Assembly (NCBI GenBank): GCA_017591395.1
Contig: WEDG01000745.1
Span: 56,329 to 120,328 of the forward strand
DNA: 64,000 nt
From: Schistocephalus solidus
Lineage: Eukaryota; Platyhelminthes; Cestoda; Diphyllobothriidea; Diphyllobothriidae
Direction of reading: 5' to 3'
Below, piece after piece: positions 1 to 11,725 of this stretch. The translations under genes and the position numbers were made by a program. The first letter of the stretch is position 1, and each line of letters starts with the position of its first letter. The notes under the pieces were generated by a model. It worked only from the letters and a program-made list of their open reading frames with translations. It was not told the origin of the DNA and made no database searches.

Positions 1-2487
1 TGTCCCGCCGAGGGGTGGGGGTTGAAGGGGGCAGGGGGAGGCACAAAAACGATTTCAACGTTTTTTTTCGTATTGTGCTGCAGAACAGTCTACAGATAGG
101 TTGAGAGAGAGATGCGAGTTTTCAGTTGCAATCGAATCGAACATCACTTCTAATCGCAGAAAAATTACGTCTGTAAAATGTAACACTGAATGTATCGTAC
201 GTTCACAGCTAGTTCGCACATGACAATTATAAAATTCGCTCGTCACATGCCAGGGACAATATTTGACTGGCAAAAAGCCAGGAAACAGTTCGCTGGAGGC
301 GGAGCCGGTATCTGGAGGGTTGACCAAAAGAGGAAAGCCAGTGAAACAAGCTGGTAGGTTCACTAACCGAGATGGTCGGTTTGGATACGGGGACGGGAAG
401 GACGGGAGGGTCTTGATCCACGGAGGCCAGCACAGTCGCGGGGGGGTGCATCGAAGAACAACGATTCCGTCGCCTTTGCCGAAAACAGCAGAAATATAAG
501 AGGGCACAGAAGAGCCCTATCACTAAAAGGCTCCCGAAGACGGAGCCCATGGTGAAGGCTGGCTGAAAGACGCGCCTAAATACAGAAAAACGGAAAACAA
601 TTAAAGCACCTACTCCTTTTTGTTCCAAGAAGCAAACAAACGGTGCTCAAAACAAAATGCACGTATGGGAAGGCAAAATACTCGCGCCTTGAATGCGTGC
701 ACTAAATAATGTACAAAAGCTAGAACATAAATAACCAGCTGGTATTTTCTTAAAAAAGCAAACTGAGAAGACCCAGAATTCGGGACGCTGGATGAATCGA
801 TTGTGGCCATTGCTTGGCGAACAGATACAGTCACCTGAACAAGCGGTGAGTATCGGATGCAGATGATGTTGGCATGGAAGACCGAACTCAGTCACCGGGA
901 CACGAAATACAAGAAGGTACACACCTGGAGTTACTCGAGGAGAGGAACTCCGTAAAAAGATAACAAGGTGTACGAAACGGGAGGAACACCTCCTCTGACT
1001 GAGGAAATCTTAAATTTCAGGTCCCTAATCAGAGCCGCACGTTTTGAACGGGCACTCAGAGGCGCAGATTAAATGGGCCGGATTCTGAAGGCTATAGCAC
1101 CGTTGAAATTAAACCACAGATAATTACATTTGATCTGGGCTGTGTGGAAATGTGCCTGGCGGAGTACATTATCGGATCGACTTATATGCACAAACGAACC
1201 CATTTGTCCACCAAGGAGGATGAATGATGGAGTATGTTTAAAGGGTTACCAGTGAACTCGATGCCGCACAAATTACGAAGACAATAGTTTAAGAAACTGG
1301 TGGTCGATGTTTGTGCGGAGGGGTTAACTGACGAAGTAATGGAGGCATAACGATGACGACACTGAGCAGAATATGAGGAGTAGGAGGATAATTAAACTTT
1401 CATTCCAGGAGGTGCTTTACCGTGAGTGGCCAACAGAGCACATTGGAAAACAATTGTTATAACTACCCATCCCAATGTTGTGACATACCTCCAAAACAAA
1501 GTATACGTGCGAACATGAGCTACCGACGAAAGTGAAGAATCACAGACTGAGCGGCCGCATTCTCGTCATCTAGAATGACTTCTCTGCGTTGAATAGAACA
1601 AAATTTATTGGCTTGATCGAAAGCCAAACAAGACAGAAGAGTTTAAGTATAACAATCAAACGTTGACATAATATATTCTAAGAAGGTGGAGCTGTAATTG
1701 GGCGAAACAGGTGCCGATGGAAGTTAAGCTTTGCTTTGTCTACCATCCGCCCCAGCGCTACGGACGAAAAGTCATACGCAGGAGGTGCAGTCTGATTCAA
1801 ATAAACCACCCCATGTTTATTGCCGATGCTACGTCCTTCCCATGGGCTTCCGTCATGTGGGATAAGAAAGTAAGAGGAAGAATTCAATTGACTGACAACA
1901 GAAGCGAGCACATGGTGCATAACCGCCTTTTCGTGTTGTTGCTCCGGTGGCCTGAACAGCAAAACAGGACGTACACTAGGCAAAAAAGCAGACGACCAAC
2001 GAGGAATGTCATTCTTCATGTCTTTAAAGTGCGTTCGTATATAGTAGCCGATCAGCACAATAGTGGAACTATGCAAACGAGCAAGCATATGGGAAAGCGC
2101 GGATGCGTCTGCTGGTCAGGAAGCCAGCCAAGAAGGCGCTCTTAGAGCTCTATCCTGTGACAGTGGGCACGTGACACAGTGAAGTTCAGTAAGATGGTGG
2201 TTGGTCGTGCAGTTATCAGCAGCTAGAAAAGATCCTGCAAAATGACATGCATCGCCAATTTCCTCGGAGCAGATGCGGACGCGATTCATTGTGAACGGAA
2301 GGAAGTAGATGAGAGTGGAAACGAAAAAAAAATACTTTTTCACCAGACAGCCAGTTAAACAAGTAGGTCACCCGACAAGAGTGAACAAAACACTTCTGTA
2401 GCATCGTGCAGTCGTGTCAATGCAGACTTAACACAACAAAGACGAAGAAGACCTTTCAGGCGTACACCTTTGTCAAGGCCTTGATGC
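1..2487. other. unassigned sequence, no gene recognised
   Basis: I recognise no conserved protein, RNA gene or repeat family here. The longest open stretches are an overlapping antisense pair, + 1711-2145 (144 codons) and - 1678-2088 (136 codons). Neither shows a motif I know. A short string near 820-840 (GATACAGTCAC then GAACAAG) resembles the flank of the hairpin at 4.8 kb, so there may be a tiny relic of the same repeat. Base composition is a little richer in G+C than in the retroelement blocks. Confidence 0.5.
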
Positions 2488-3412
2488 TTAGTTATCTTCC
2501 GCCAAAAATGAACCTATTATTTTGGAATGTTTTTCGTAGAGTAGGTAATTCTTACGGCTGCGATCATGTCTGATCTTGTCGGCCTCGATGATGTCACGTA
2601 TTGTACCTCTCCACGCGTGACTATTCACGGCAACAGACCTGGATAGCTCAACCCATTCTTTTCTCCAATGACGGACGCGGAATACCGAAGTTCTAAGCAC
2701 CGCCTCTTTGTTTTGCCGAACCATGTCGAGCCAGGTTTTTAAATGGCTTCCTCGTTGACGCCTCCCCATCGGCACCGCATCGAGAACAATAGAACTCAGC
2801 TAGTGAGGGGGGCGTCAGAGGACGTGCCCAAACCACCTCAGTCGTCTTTCTTGGATGGTCTGAAATATCCTGGCTATATTGTCACAGCGAGTGCAGACTG
2901 CCTCGTTTGAAAAGTAGTCTGTGTACTTCACTCGAAGGATGGTCCTCAGGCAACGATGGTTAAATACCTCAAGTCTTCGCTCATCTTCCACGCGCATAGC
3001 CAAGATTCCACAATCATAGAGGAGGACCCACCGGACGGATGCACGGTACACGCGATCTTCGTGGCGGCGGAGAGGTCACGTAAGGTCCATAGGCCCCTCG
3101 AAGGATTGGAATACCTAACGAGCAGCGTTGATTCGGGAGATAATGTCGTCTTCACTCTGTCCCTTTGGCAGCATCCTCGCTCTGAGGTATTTCAAACTGT
3201 CTAATTCTTCAAGTTGACAGCCATTAATCTTGAGGGGGGCTTTCTCCTGATCAGGGATGCAGCTCGAAAACAATTTGGCCTTTCCATTGTTGATAAATAG
3301 GCCGAACGAAGTAGTGATATCATTCACTCGCGACACCACAGACTGTAGATCGCCAAGATAGCAAGGCGATATCATAAGCGTAGTCAAGGTCAGTCAGGCG
3401 GCATCGGAGTGC
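2488..3412 (-). pseudogene. RTE-type retrotransposon RT, C-terminal relic
   Basis: Read right to left, three open pieces (3387-3115, 3051-2815, 2775-2488) align in order with the end of an RTE-like reverse transcriptase and its C-terminal region. Recognisable strings are the catalytic strand, LEELDSLKYL, the VYRASVR-like segment, RCDNIARIFQTIQERRLRWF and HAWRGTIRDIIEA. The catalytic YADD box just upstream of the first piece (about 3375-3390) reads YAYD, and a frameshift follows it, so this copy cannot be active. The 5' part (endonuclease, RT fingers) is absent. The C-terminal region is the kind that is abundant in parasitic flatworm genomes; this is from memory of the family. No flanking target duplication was identified. 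Confidence 0.8.
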
Positions 3413-6400
3413 GAATTCCACATCATCAGAAACGTGTAGGGCCGTCCCGAGAATCCAGTCAACGTGATGTTTTTTAGAAAAAGTGCATCAAAAGACCGAG
3501 AAGTCAGTAGGGACGCCAATTGAATAAGTACTTAGGAGCTTCATCTTCACGTTCGAGTCACGCCAATTTAGCCATTAAATAAAGAGACAGTCATCTAAGC
3601 TTCCCTAATCTTCACTATTCACGACGTCACGGTTGAGTAACTGAACAAACGGCCCCACCGTAGAAATAATAACATGAGTCAGTAGAAGTGACACCTATAT
3701 GCAGATTGAGAACTACAATTCCAAGCAAATACCGAAAAAGCAGGACCAGTTAACAGTCGGAAGTTGAAGGAAAACCGTTAACCGCTTGAAGGTTGCCGGT
3801 GGAGGCGTACCTTGAGGGCGTACTGTGATTTAAAAGATAATTATTGCGTGAGTTGGGCGAAAAAAAGTATTGTGGGGCAAAATCTCGCGAGTAAAGCCAT
3901 GTCTCGGAATTCAGTTAGGAATGAAAAACACAATAAACACCATATTAGGAATAATAACAGAAAGTGTTGTTCTATTTTGGAGGAAGCTATTTTTGGGTGT
4001 TCCAAAACAATTGAAGTCATACAAATAAAAAAAACAAGGAACGAAAAGGCTAGAATAAGAAATTGACTCACATTTCACCTGGACAACAGCGTTCACCAAT
4101 GTAGTCATAACTCCGACAACAGTAGGGTGCGGACATTGGGCACACAGTATACTGATAGGTTGTCATCATACCGTACTGATTTAGCTCCTGACGAGGCCCC
4201 TCGCACACAGTGTATCGACCTGGATAAGTGTGAGGGTCAACAGAAAAAAAATGGGTGTATAGTAAAAGTGGCGACGAGATAAAGGCAGCTAGGAAGGGCT
4301 TGAGAGCTCACAAATGTTAAACGGCAATGATATCATTGCCCGAGGGGGCAACTATGACTTGTGCGTAAGTTAGAGGTGGGAGAGCTTACGCAGTAGGTAA
4401 CACACTCTCTTCGCTCACACAGCAAGTTTCAGTAGCAAAACAGAGGAAAGATTGGCGTGCGCGCAGTATCTAACCAGATATTCACCTGTCTACGCGTGCC
4501 ACCAACGTGCTGTTCTCCCAAACCCATATCCGAGCCAGTAGATAGTTACCCAGAGTACTGGCCAATGCATGTTCTCCGAAAAATAAGATATTCAAGCACC
4601 AAACGAGACTTCAATTTTTGCCTGCAAACGAATGACGGGTCAGCAGATTATATTCTCATATATTACACACTACGGAAGATACTATACGGAACTGCCAAGA
4701 GCAGCCTATTTCGGGTAATGGAACTGCGGTCGTTACAGAAATAGCACGGATTCCGAAGAAGATACAGTCACTGGAACAAGAGCTTTATAAGCCCGACCTT
4801 TCGGATTCTCGCTCTAACCCATCATCAGTGACGATCTCTGATGATGGGTTAGAGAAACCGAAACGTCTCCTTCTTTGCGATTACTTCTGGAACTCGCCTC
4901 TTTGCATCTATTAGAAAATAACACGAACTACATGCATAGAGCCCATGCACGGTAGCTGCACATGGGAAGATTTCGCATTGTGAAAAAAGGTTCTATAGTT
5001 CGTTAACTTTAAAAATCTCTTCAATTTTAGTCCTTTAAGGGCAGTTTCACCTTACGGTCAGCTTTTAAATATTGAAACTAAGCTCCAAACGGAAGCCTTA
5101 AAGAAGAAGTAGACTTGTAAAGAAGTCTGCACAGCGAAAAAAGTGTCAGAACTGGAAAAATACTCAGTTATTATAGTTTTGACCAAAGCCAATTATGTGA
5201 ATTATCGACAACCGAAAACAAGATTCAAAAGTAATTATTAATGCCTTATGTAAATTGAATGATGTAATGGCACATCCCAATGACTTTCGAGTGGTAATAA
5301 TCCAACATCCTCTTGGTTATATAGTATATTTCAGCGGACGATGCATAGGAACGCCAAATCGGTTGAACTGCTACTGCCTTGGATCAACGCAAAGCCAGAA
5401 TTGGCTGACAGCATATGTTCACTGAATCATACTTAGTCTTATATGCATGTGTGTAAGAGGAGGCCCGCGTCATGTCAGTCAGTTCATCGTCAGGCTTTTA
5501 CGGCCCACCGGTGCATGGTGAAAAGCAGAAAGAGGAGAAAACGTATGGTCGACGCTGAGGAAGTTTCCACGAAAATTTATCGGCTTTCTCACAGGTTACA
5601 ATTTGGCCTAGGAGGGGGAGGGAAGGTGTTTTTGGCTGCTGGTACAACTCGTTCCTGCTAAGGAACGGGGTTCATGTTTTAATGGCTTCCTCTTAGTATT
5701 CTTTATGACATTCTCCCACCAGAATGAGGCCAGGAAAATGGCCATATTTCTAAAGACTAGACGGATCTTTTAGCCTTTTTAGCCACTATGTCCATGGCCA
5801 ACTCATGTAGTCTTGAGTTCACCTGTCATTGGAGTTCGGTGAGAGTTGCAAGTGAGTGGGACAGATGCTGATAAAGTTTGCTTCGGCGCAAACAAACTCA
5901 CGCGCAAATCACCGGCACACCCTCTCAAAGACAGTGGTTAATCCTGTTGCCTGCGACGCATGACCAAATACCATCAAATAGTTTTTTACACTATGAAAAA
6001 ACTTTCACAAATACTTTGTCACGTATAAAACCAGACATGCGTGATGGACTATGGCACCACGTAAAGTAGCATACGACGGAAACCGATTAACTGTGACTGA
6101 CTGTGACTGTGAGTCAACACGCTTAAGCTATTAGCGTTTAGTTAACTGTATATGTAGAATATCAGCTGCGCTACTTAGCGAAAAGAAAAAATGATAAATG
6201 TGTAACTAACGATTACTGGAATCCTAAACGCTCACATCCTTTGCGACCACCACACAAAACTGAAGGGATCGAAGAGAACCAGGTAACTTAAGGTGGTAGA
6301 AGTCACCAATTGAAAATATCCGGGACTCAAACGTCGGGGTTTCAATAAGGAAGTTACCTTAACGAATAAATAATAGCTCAACGGCTAAACATCTGAAATG

Positions 6401-7521
6401 TGTGGCGTCAGTTTATGAAGTGCGCTAATCACAAGACACATGAGTTGCTGTCAGATAAAAAAAGACAACAGTGGAGAGAACATTGAACTTGGAGCAAGTA
6501 AAACGAGGATTCCATCAGGAGAGGAAACAGTACTTAAACTCACTCAGGTGATCATGCGACGCAAGTTTAAATCCAATGTAAGCACCAGCTAACCCAGCCG
6601 CAGTCCCAAGGAGAGCTGATTTACGACTCATTGACCTTTTGGAAAAAGAAATAAGATAGGAAACGGATAAAATAACGGGCATACATGGTTAATAAAGTGA
6701 TCCTGATCACACCTTTGCCAAAACGAAGTTGACATAAAAACAAGAGTTGCTGCACATTTGATTTGCTCAAAACAGAGAAGTAGGTGCCAACACATTACCT
6801 TACTTTATAAACCTTATCCTAACCATTTTCTACCTTGCGAATTCTCGGAGTTCCTACGGTCTAATTTAACATTAAATGTAACATAAAGGAGACTATAAAA
6901 GCCCGAATAGTCGTTCATGCTAGAATGAAGTTAATAAATTAGCTCACTTTCTGGCAGTTTTCATTTGGAATATCCATTCTACGTTGCTAGGGGTGTTTGC
7001 AGATGTGGTTTACAGGCCAAACCGGATCTAGCAGGCTCCTAAACCATTGATTTAGCGGTATATGGAAGGTAACCAATATGGTACATTCGGCCTTAATTGC
7101 TGTCATCCGCCAGAAAGACCTGCCATCGCAAAGCAAGCCAATAGTTAAAGGAAATTAAGGAAAATGATTAAACTGGTCGGTTTGGTATCTGCAAACTGAT
7201 AATTTTTGTGAAATGGCGCAGACTCGATGATAAGAGTGCGTGATTTTACCGCGAGCGCTTCGGCCAATATTATTGCTGGTTTCGGGAGTTCACGGCATAA
7301 ACCCGTGGCGAGAGGATAAAATGAAGACCCCTGTTCCGTGTAGTCAACGGACAGAAATCTATTCCTTAAGACCAAGGTGGTGAGGGAAACAGTATCGGAT
7401 GGCAGACAAAAATCGTTATGCCACAATACCGTTTTGGTTTGTGATATTTTTAAAGTGGATAATAAGCGTGTACTGTAAAAATTACAATCTGCGTTCGTGG
7501 ACGCGGGTGGAGGGTTTACGG
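3413..7521. other. unassigned sequence, no gene recognised
   Basis: Apart from the short perfect hairpin at 4812-4854, I see no recognisable coding or repeat family. Open frames are all under about 100 codons, occur on both strands and show no motifs. Positions 6085-6115 have a small GACTGTGA-type local repeat. This could be intergenic or intronic DNA, or old repeats beyond recognition. Confidence 0.5.
4812..4854. repeat. perfect 17-bp inverted repeat with 9-nt loop
   Basis: CTCTAACCCATCATCAG at 4812-4828 is matched by its exact reverse complement at 4838-4854 across the loop TGACGATCT. Each arm is followed outward by a GAAA box (4859-4862 on +; near 4800 on -), giving CTGATGA...GAAA on both strands. 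That is the order of the conserved core boxes of hammerhead ribozymes, which Penelope-like elements carry at their termini. The complete fold was not demonstrated, because I could not form a convincing stem I or III. It may be a head-to-head junction of two element ends. Confidence 0.6.
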
Positions 7522-7564
7522 ACTACTACTACTACTACTGCTACTACTACTACTACTACTACTG

Positions 7565-7612
<48 letters not shown>

Positions 7613-7734
7613 ATACTACTACTACTACTACTAAAACGACTACTAATACTACTACTACTACTTCCACCACTACTACTTCTACCACCACTACTACTACGAC
7701 TACTACTAATACTACTACTTCTGCTGCTGCTGCC
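7522..7734. repeat. (ACT)n trinucleotide microsatellite
   Basis: About 213 bp of ACT/CTA repeats, nearly pure to 7610 and then broken by GCT, AAT, AAA and TTC variants, ending in a short GCTGCTGCTGC run. It opens long artificial frames (poly-Thr on +, poly-Val and poly-Ser on -), which are low-complexity translation and not genes. Confidence 0.97.
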
Positions 7735-9235
7735 GCAAGAGCACACCACTAAAGACTTTAGGCTTTGATTGTGGTGATGAATACATTTCATTTAACTTGT
7801 GAAAATCACAAACATCGTCTTGAATAGGTCAACAAACATGAAAAACAGAAGACGTTTGCCCAAAAACTATGGTTGACTGAGGCAGTTAACTTACAGACCA
7901 CTGGATCTGCTGCCGATAAATGAATGACGCGAACGCTTGCCATAACTGGAAAAGCCAACCTTGGATCGGCTTGGTTTACAGTCTAAAAATAAATGTTCCC
8001 AATAATATAGTTCTATCAAAACAATTACCGGAAAATAACACTAGGAAAGTGGCCAAAAGCAGCACAAATACGATGACTCTCATGATAGAGAAACGGTTGG
8101 TATGAATGAGGCGATGAACAGACCAGAAGATCCGCCAGTAGTCTACCTCACACAACGTTTTTTCTTGCAAACTAAACCAAATTCAGCGGCAGCTCAAGGT
8201 CTACTGGGGGCATTACGCACATCGACATCGGCCGATTAAAACAAATGGATGCGGGTGTCTGAGACGGTCACTAAATAAACGTCATTTGATTTTAAAAGAA
8301 TACTTTTCTTTTTTTAAATACTATTGAATATGGTTGAAGTGGTTTTGAAAATGAAATTCACTCTTCTGCTTTGCGTAGAATGACCAGTAAAACGCAAGTA
8401 TAGCCACTCAAAGTTTCGCTAATCAAACTGACCAAAATCGGTAAAAAAGAACGTGCGGCCCGAAATATTTTGAAGGTCAATTTCAGTTAACTCTACTCAG
8501 TTGATGTTTTGGAAGATGAAGAGGTAAAAACTTCGTCGAGTATTTCGGTCCTTTGGCAGGGACCTGAAATCAAGGCAAGTTATTTTTAATCGCTATACCA
8601 AGATATATCAGAATATTTGCCAAGTATATGTCCTTAAAGAAACAGCTTTACTGGAAATAGATGTGGTTGGCTTTTGAAATTGAGCCAATATCTTTTCTCT
8701 TGTCCATTGACCTGTGATTCCTCTGATGTGTACGTCGGTTGTAACCCTATTTGTTTATTCGAACAAAAAAAGAGGTCATCAGCGCACGATACTGGCACCG
8801 TTTTGAAGGAAGTCCAATTTGATCGATATTTTGTGACTCATTCAAGGAGGATTCTTTATGATATCAATATATGAATTCTTCGGCCATTCGTTTGTGATCT
8901 TCCGGTGTTGTGTGGTTTGTATACAAAACCTTATTCACGTGGATTTTAGGAATTTTTTTTTGCTGAAAATTTTGAAATTTTAATTTCAAAATAAAGCTCA
9001 GCTCTCTCTTTCTCAAATAGAGAAAATTAGTTCCGGCATAAATGGCACGTAAATTTATGAGTTAGACGGAGACGATAAGTTAACGTCAATATAGACAGAG
9101 TGAAAGCATGAAAACAGCTTAAAAGCAAATAGTCAATTGTATTTCTTACCATTTTGTGGGCAATATCACAAGAAATATACAGCGAAAAAAGAGCTTACAG
9201 TGAAAACGCCTAATATGAAATACGGTTCTTGTTGT
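7735..9235. other. unassigned sequence, no gene recognised
   Basis: No frame longer than about 66 codons and no recognisable repeat. The stretch runs up to the AATA-type tail of a reverse-oriented family B fragment at 9236. Confidence 0.5.
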
Positions 9236-9793
9236 TTGTAATTAATTTGGGTTTATTTTTTTATTGCCAGTTTACAGGCAAGGTCAAAAGAGATACACAG
9301 TAGAGGATTGAGCTGACAATGAAAAAAAACAAATCTTTTTTCAAGTTTTTTTCTGGAGAACAACTGCAGCTTATTGAGGGATTAAAGTCTGGGACGGGGA
9401 ACGGTCCACACAGGTGCACGATTTAGTCCTTCTCTCTTCAGTTTTATGGATCCGGTATTCGACACAAAATACAGGTGTGCTAGCGAACGGTTGCTCGCTG
9501 TCGACTGAAGTAAAAGCCGATTACTGACTGCAGAGCCAGGAACATTGTCCTCAGGATGATTCCTAGCAGAGGATTCAGAGTTCACGAACGCCATCAGCAT
9601 GGAAGAGGGATTCCGCAGAGTAAACACCCAAAATTCGTGCAAGTTGTCCTGAATGTAGAAGACTAGTGACAGCCCTCTTAAACAAAGGATAGCTTCACTG
9701 AATTTTGATACTTCTAGATAGCATATTCCAGATTGCTCTAGCGTTTACCGAAAAAAACTGACGGTATCTAACAATATTCCAGACTAGGTCTGA
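9236..9793 (-). mobile_element. CR1-like family B, 3' end fragment
   Basis: Reverse-strand copy of the family B 3' region. It starts at the AATA-type tail with a TTGCCAGTTTACAGGCAAGG box and runs through the 3' UTR, whose hairpin is degraded here (about 9308-9372), to the end of ORF2. Against the near full-length B copy, about 300 nt between the late-RT string VRPSLEY and the box RYRQ are missing. An open stretch at 9642-9382 is in the C-terminal/3' UTR zone and is not an intact domain. The fragment stops at 9793, where the ATTCTAA-type tail of a family A copy begins, which suggests A inserted here. Confidence 0.75.
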
Positions 9794-10362
9794 TATAAAT
9801 TTAAGAATTTAGAATTTCTACTTTATATTTGGATAGCACTAAAATGGCCATATCTAAACAAACATAAGTAACGAAATAGAGTTAGGAAAATGTGTACAGA
9901 TAAAATGTACAAATACTTTATGATGTATACAGAACTTGTCCTGCTGGTTCAACAGTTAGCGATGTTTTGAAATTAATAGTGAATTTGTAAGATAGGCAGT
10001 AAAAAATACTACCTTACAAAAGGAGGCGGAGTTCAATCGGCCTTTATTTTCGAATAGAAGGAAGGAGAAAAAACTGCTTGGGAAAAAAAGGTCAGGTGGT
10101 AGAGTAGGGTAATACTGCCGTAGCATTTCAAAATGAGATAATGAAACGTCGAGATGGTCCATTCTTGATCACTTAGGCGTATGAAACAAAATCTCCGTTA
10201 AATGCGTCAATGAACTTGAGGCCTCAGCATCTTACGAGCCAGAATTGAATTCTAATGATGGTTAATATCCAATGAAATGGCAGCATTTTAGACTGTGAAC
10301 CACCGAATGTGTACGTCCGAATGACTTCATCGTTTGGATGACTGGTGATATAAGGAGACATC
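9794..10362 (-). mobile_element. CR1-like family A, 3' UTR-only copy
   Basis: Reverse-strand, severely 5'-truncated family A insert containing only the last 570 bp. It has the tail (AAGAATTTAGAATTT), the box around ACAGTTAGCGATGTTTT, the hairpin region and the stretch ending GATATAAGGAGACATC. Its 5' end abuts the first base of a forward family B copy at 10363. No coding part is present. Confidence 0.85.
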
Positions 10363-10477
10363 TATGCCAGATCTCTGCTTAATAAGATGCCTTTGCTCCA
10401 GACTATGGTTTTCATCAACCGCCCTGACATTGTAATAATTACAGAGACACGGGCATCACCCTGCATATCCAACTCTA

Positions 10478-10567
10478 ACTCAATATTCTAGGGTATAATT
10501 ATATTCTTAACGATCAACGATCAACTCAATATTCTAGGGTATAATTATATTCTTAACGATCAACATG
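10478..10567 (+). repeat. 45-bp direct tandem duplication inside EN
   Basis: The 45 bases at 10478-10522 are repeated at 10523-10567, both starting AACTCAATATTCTAGGG. The other B copies have one unit. 45 is divisible by three, so it would insert 15 residues in the EN domain. The copies are nearly identical, so this is a late slippage event. Confidence 0.9.
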
Positions 10568-10808
10568 AAGGCCGTGGCGGTGGAAGCTGCATCTATATTA
10601 AGCAACCCCTTATGTTTCTGCCATTGGATTATCGACAATGTACCGCATTAGAAGATAGCTGTTGGCCCTACGTAGTTCTAAAAGATAACCCTTCTTTTCT
10701 CGTTGGTTGACTATCAGCAAAATTACGCCAGTAAGGATTAAGACCTTCGTCTCTCACAGGCATGTCATGCCGCAGTTGACCTAAATCTGAAGTACTTCTC
10801 GATTACAA

Positions 10809-11344
10809 GTGACTTCAATCTTCCTGAAAGTCATTTATTACCACCTTTCCGGTCCTGCAAAGTTCAAAAACATGCTTGAGGCCATATATACTGGCATATG
10901 GGAACAGGTAGTTGATTTTCCCACCCGAGGATCAAACCTACTTGATCTCATTTTCTGCAGAGGTTGTCAGCCATTGTCAGTTTCACCTTTAGACCCACTT
11001 GGGAGTTCTGACCATGCAAGATTACTTTATTCACTAGAAATCGATGCTGATGAAACGTTTTCTAAAAAATATAGTTTTTCCATGATTTCCGATCAGCAAA
11101 TATGGGGGAATTACTAACACATCTTAATTCCCACGATTGGACTATTTTCTTTCTATTTTCTGATGTGAATGTTTCTACTGATACATTCTACCAAGTTCTA
11201 GGTCCACTCATTTCTCGTTTTGTTCAACGTAAGAAAATAATTAATGTCAAGGATGAAGTATACCTCCCTTTATCCTTCCGCCGTAGACTGCGAAGACTCT
11301 TGCGTTGTTTTCATCTATTAAATGACACTTCCGTTTATGGCTGA
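10809..11344 (+). pseudogene. family B ORF2: EN C-terminus and EN-RT linker
   Basis: Two overlapping frames (10809-11117, 11102-11344) together cover the end of the AP-endonuclease, with DFPTRGSNLLDLIF and the catalytic SSDHA box, and then the linker with RKKIINVKDEVYLPLSFRRR. The frame changes near 11100. Upstream EN codons from 10380 are readable only with stops and shifts. This part belongs to the B copy that resumes at 13929. Confidence 0.75.
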
Positions 11345-11725
11345 TAGCTTCAATGCGTCCTTGTTCAGAACTTTTAGTAAACATTCGGTCGAACCCTTTC
11401 CAAACAGCCGGGTTTGGACCGGTTACTTCCTCTAAAACATAACCTTTACCCTCTGGGACGTGACCGAAGCCATTCTGTGTTCTCGTCAATCTTACAGTCC
11501 TGGACCAAATGGCGTCCCGGTCAGCGTTCTTAAGGTAAATGAAAACGATATAATTCCGTTACTTCTGTAAAAGATATTTAATCTTGCTCTTAAAAGTGAA
11601 AGCTTCCCTATTTTATGGAAGTAATTGCACATTCTGCCTATATCCAAACACGGCCGAACTACGACAATCGATGACTTGAGGCCAATAATACACTGCCAGC
11701 AGCCTCGAAGACCTTAGCGACCTTT

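Noticed and set aside
7399..7791. Poly-Thr, poly-Val and poly-Ser open frames
   Set aside because: They are translations of the (ACT)n microsatellite in different frames, with no start context or domain.
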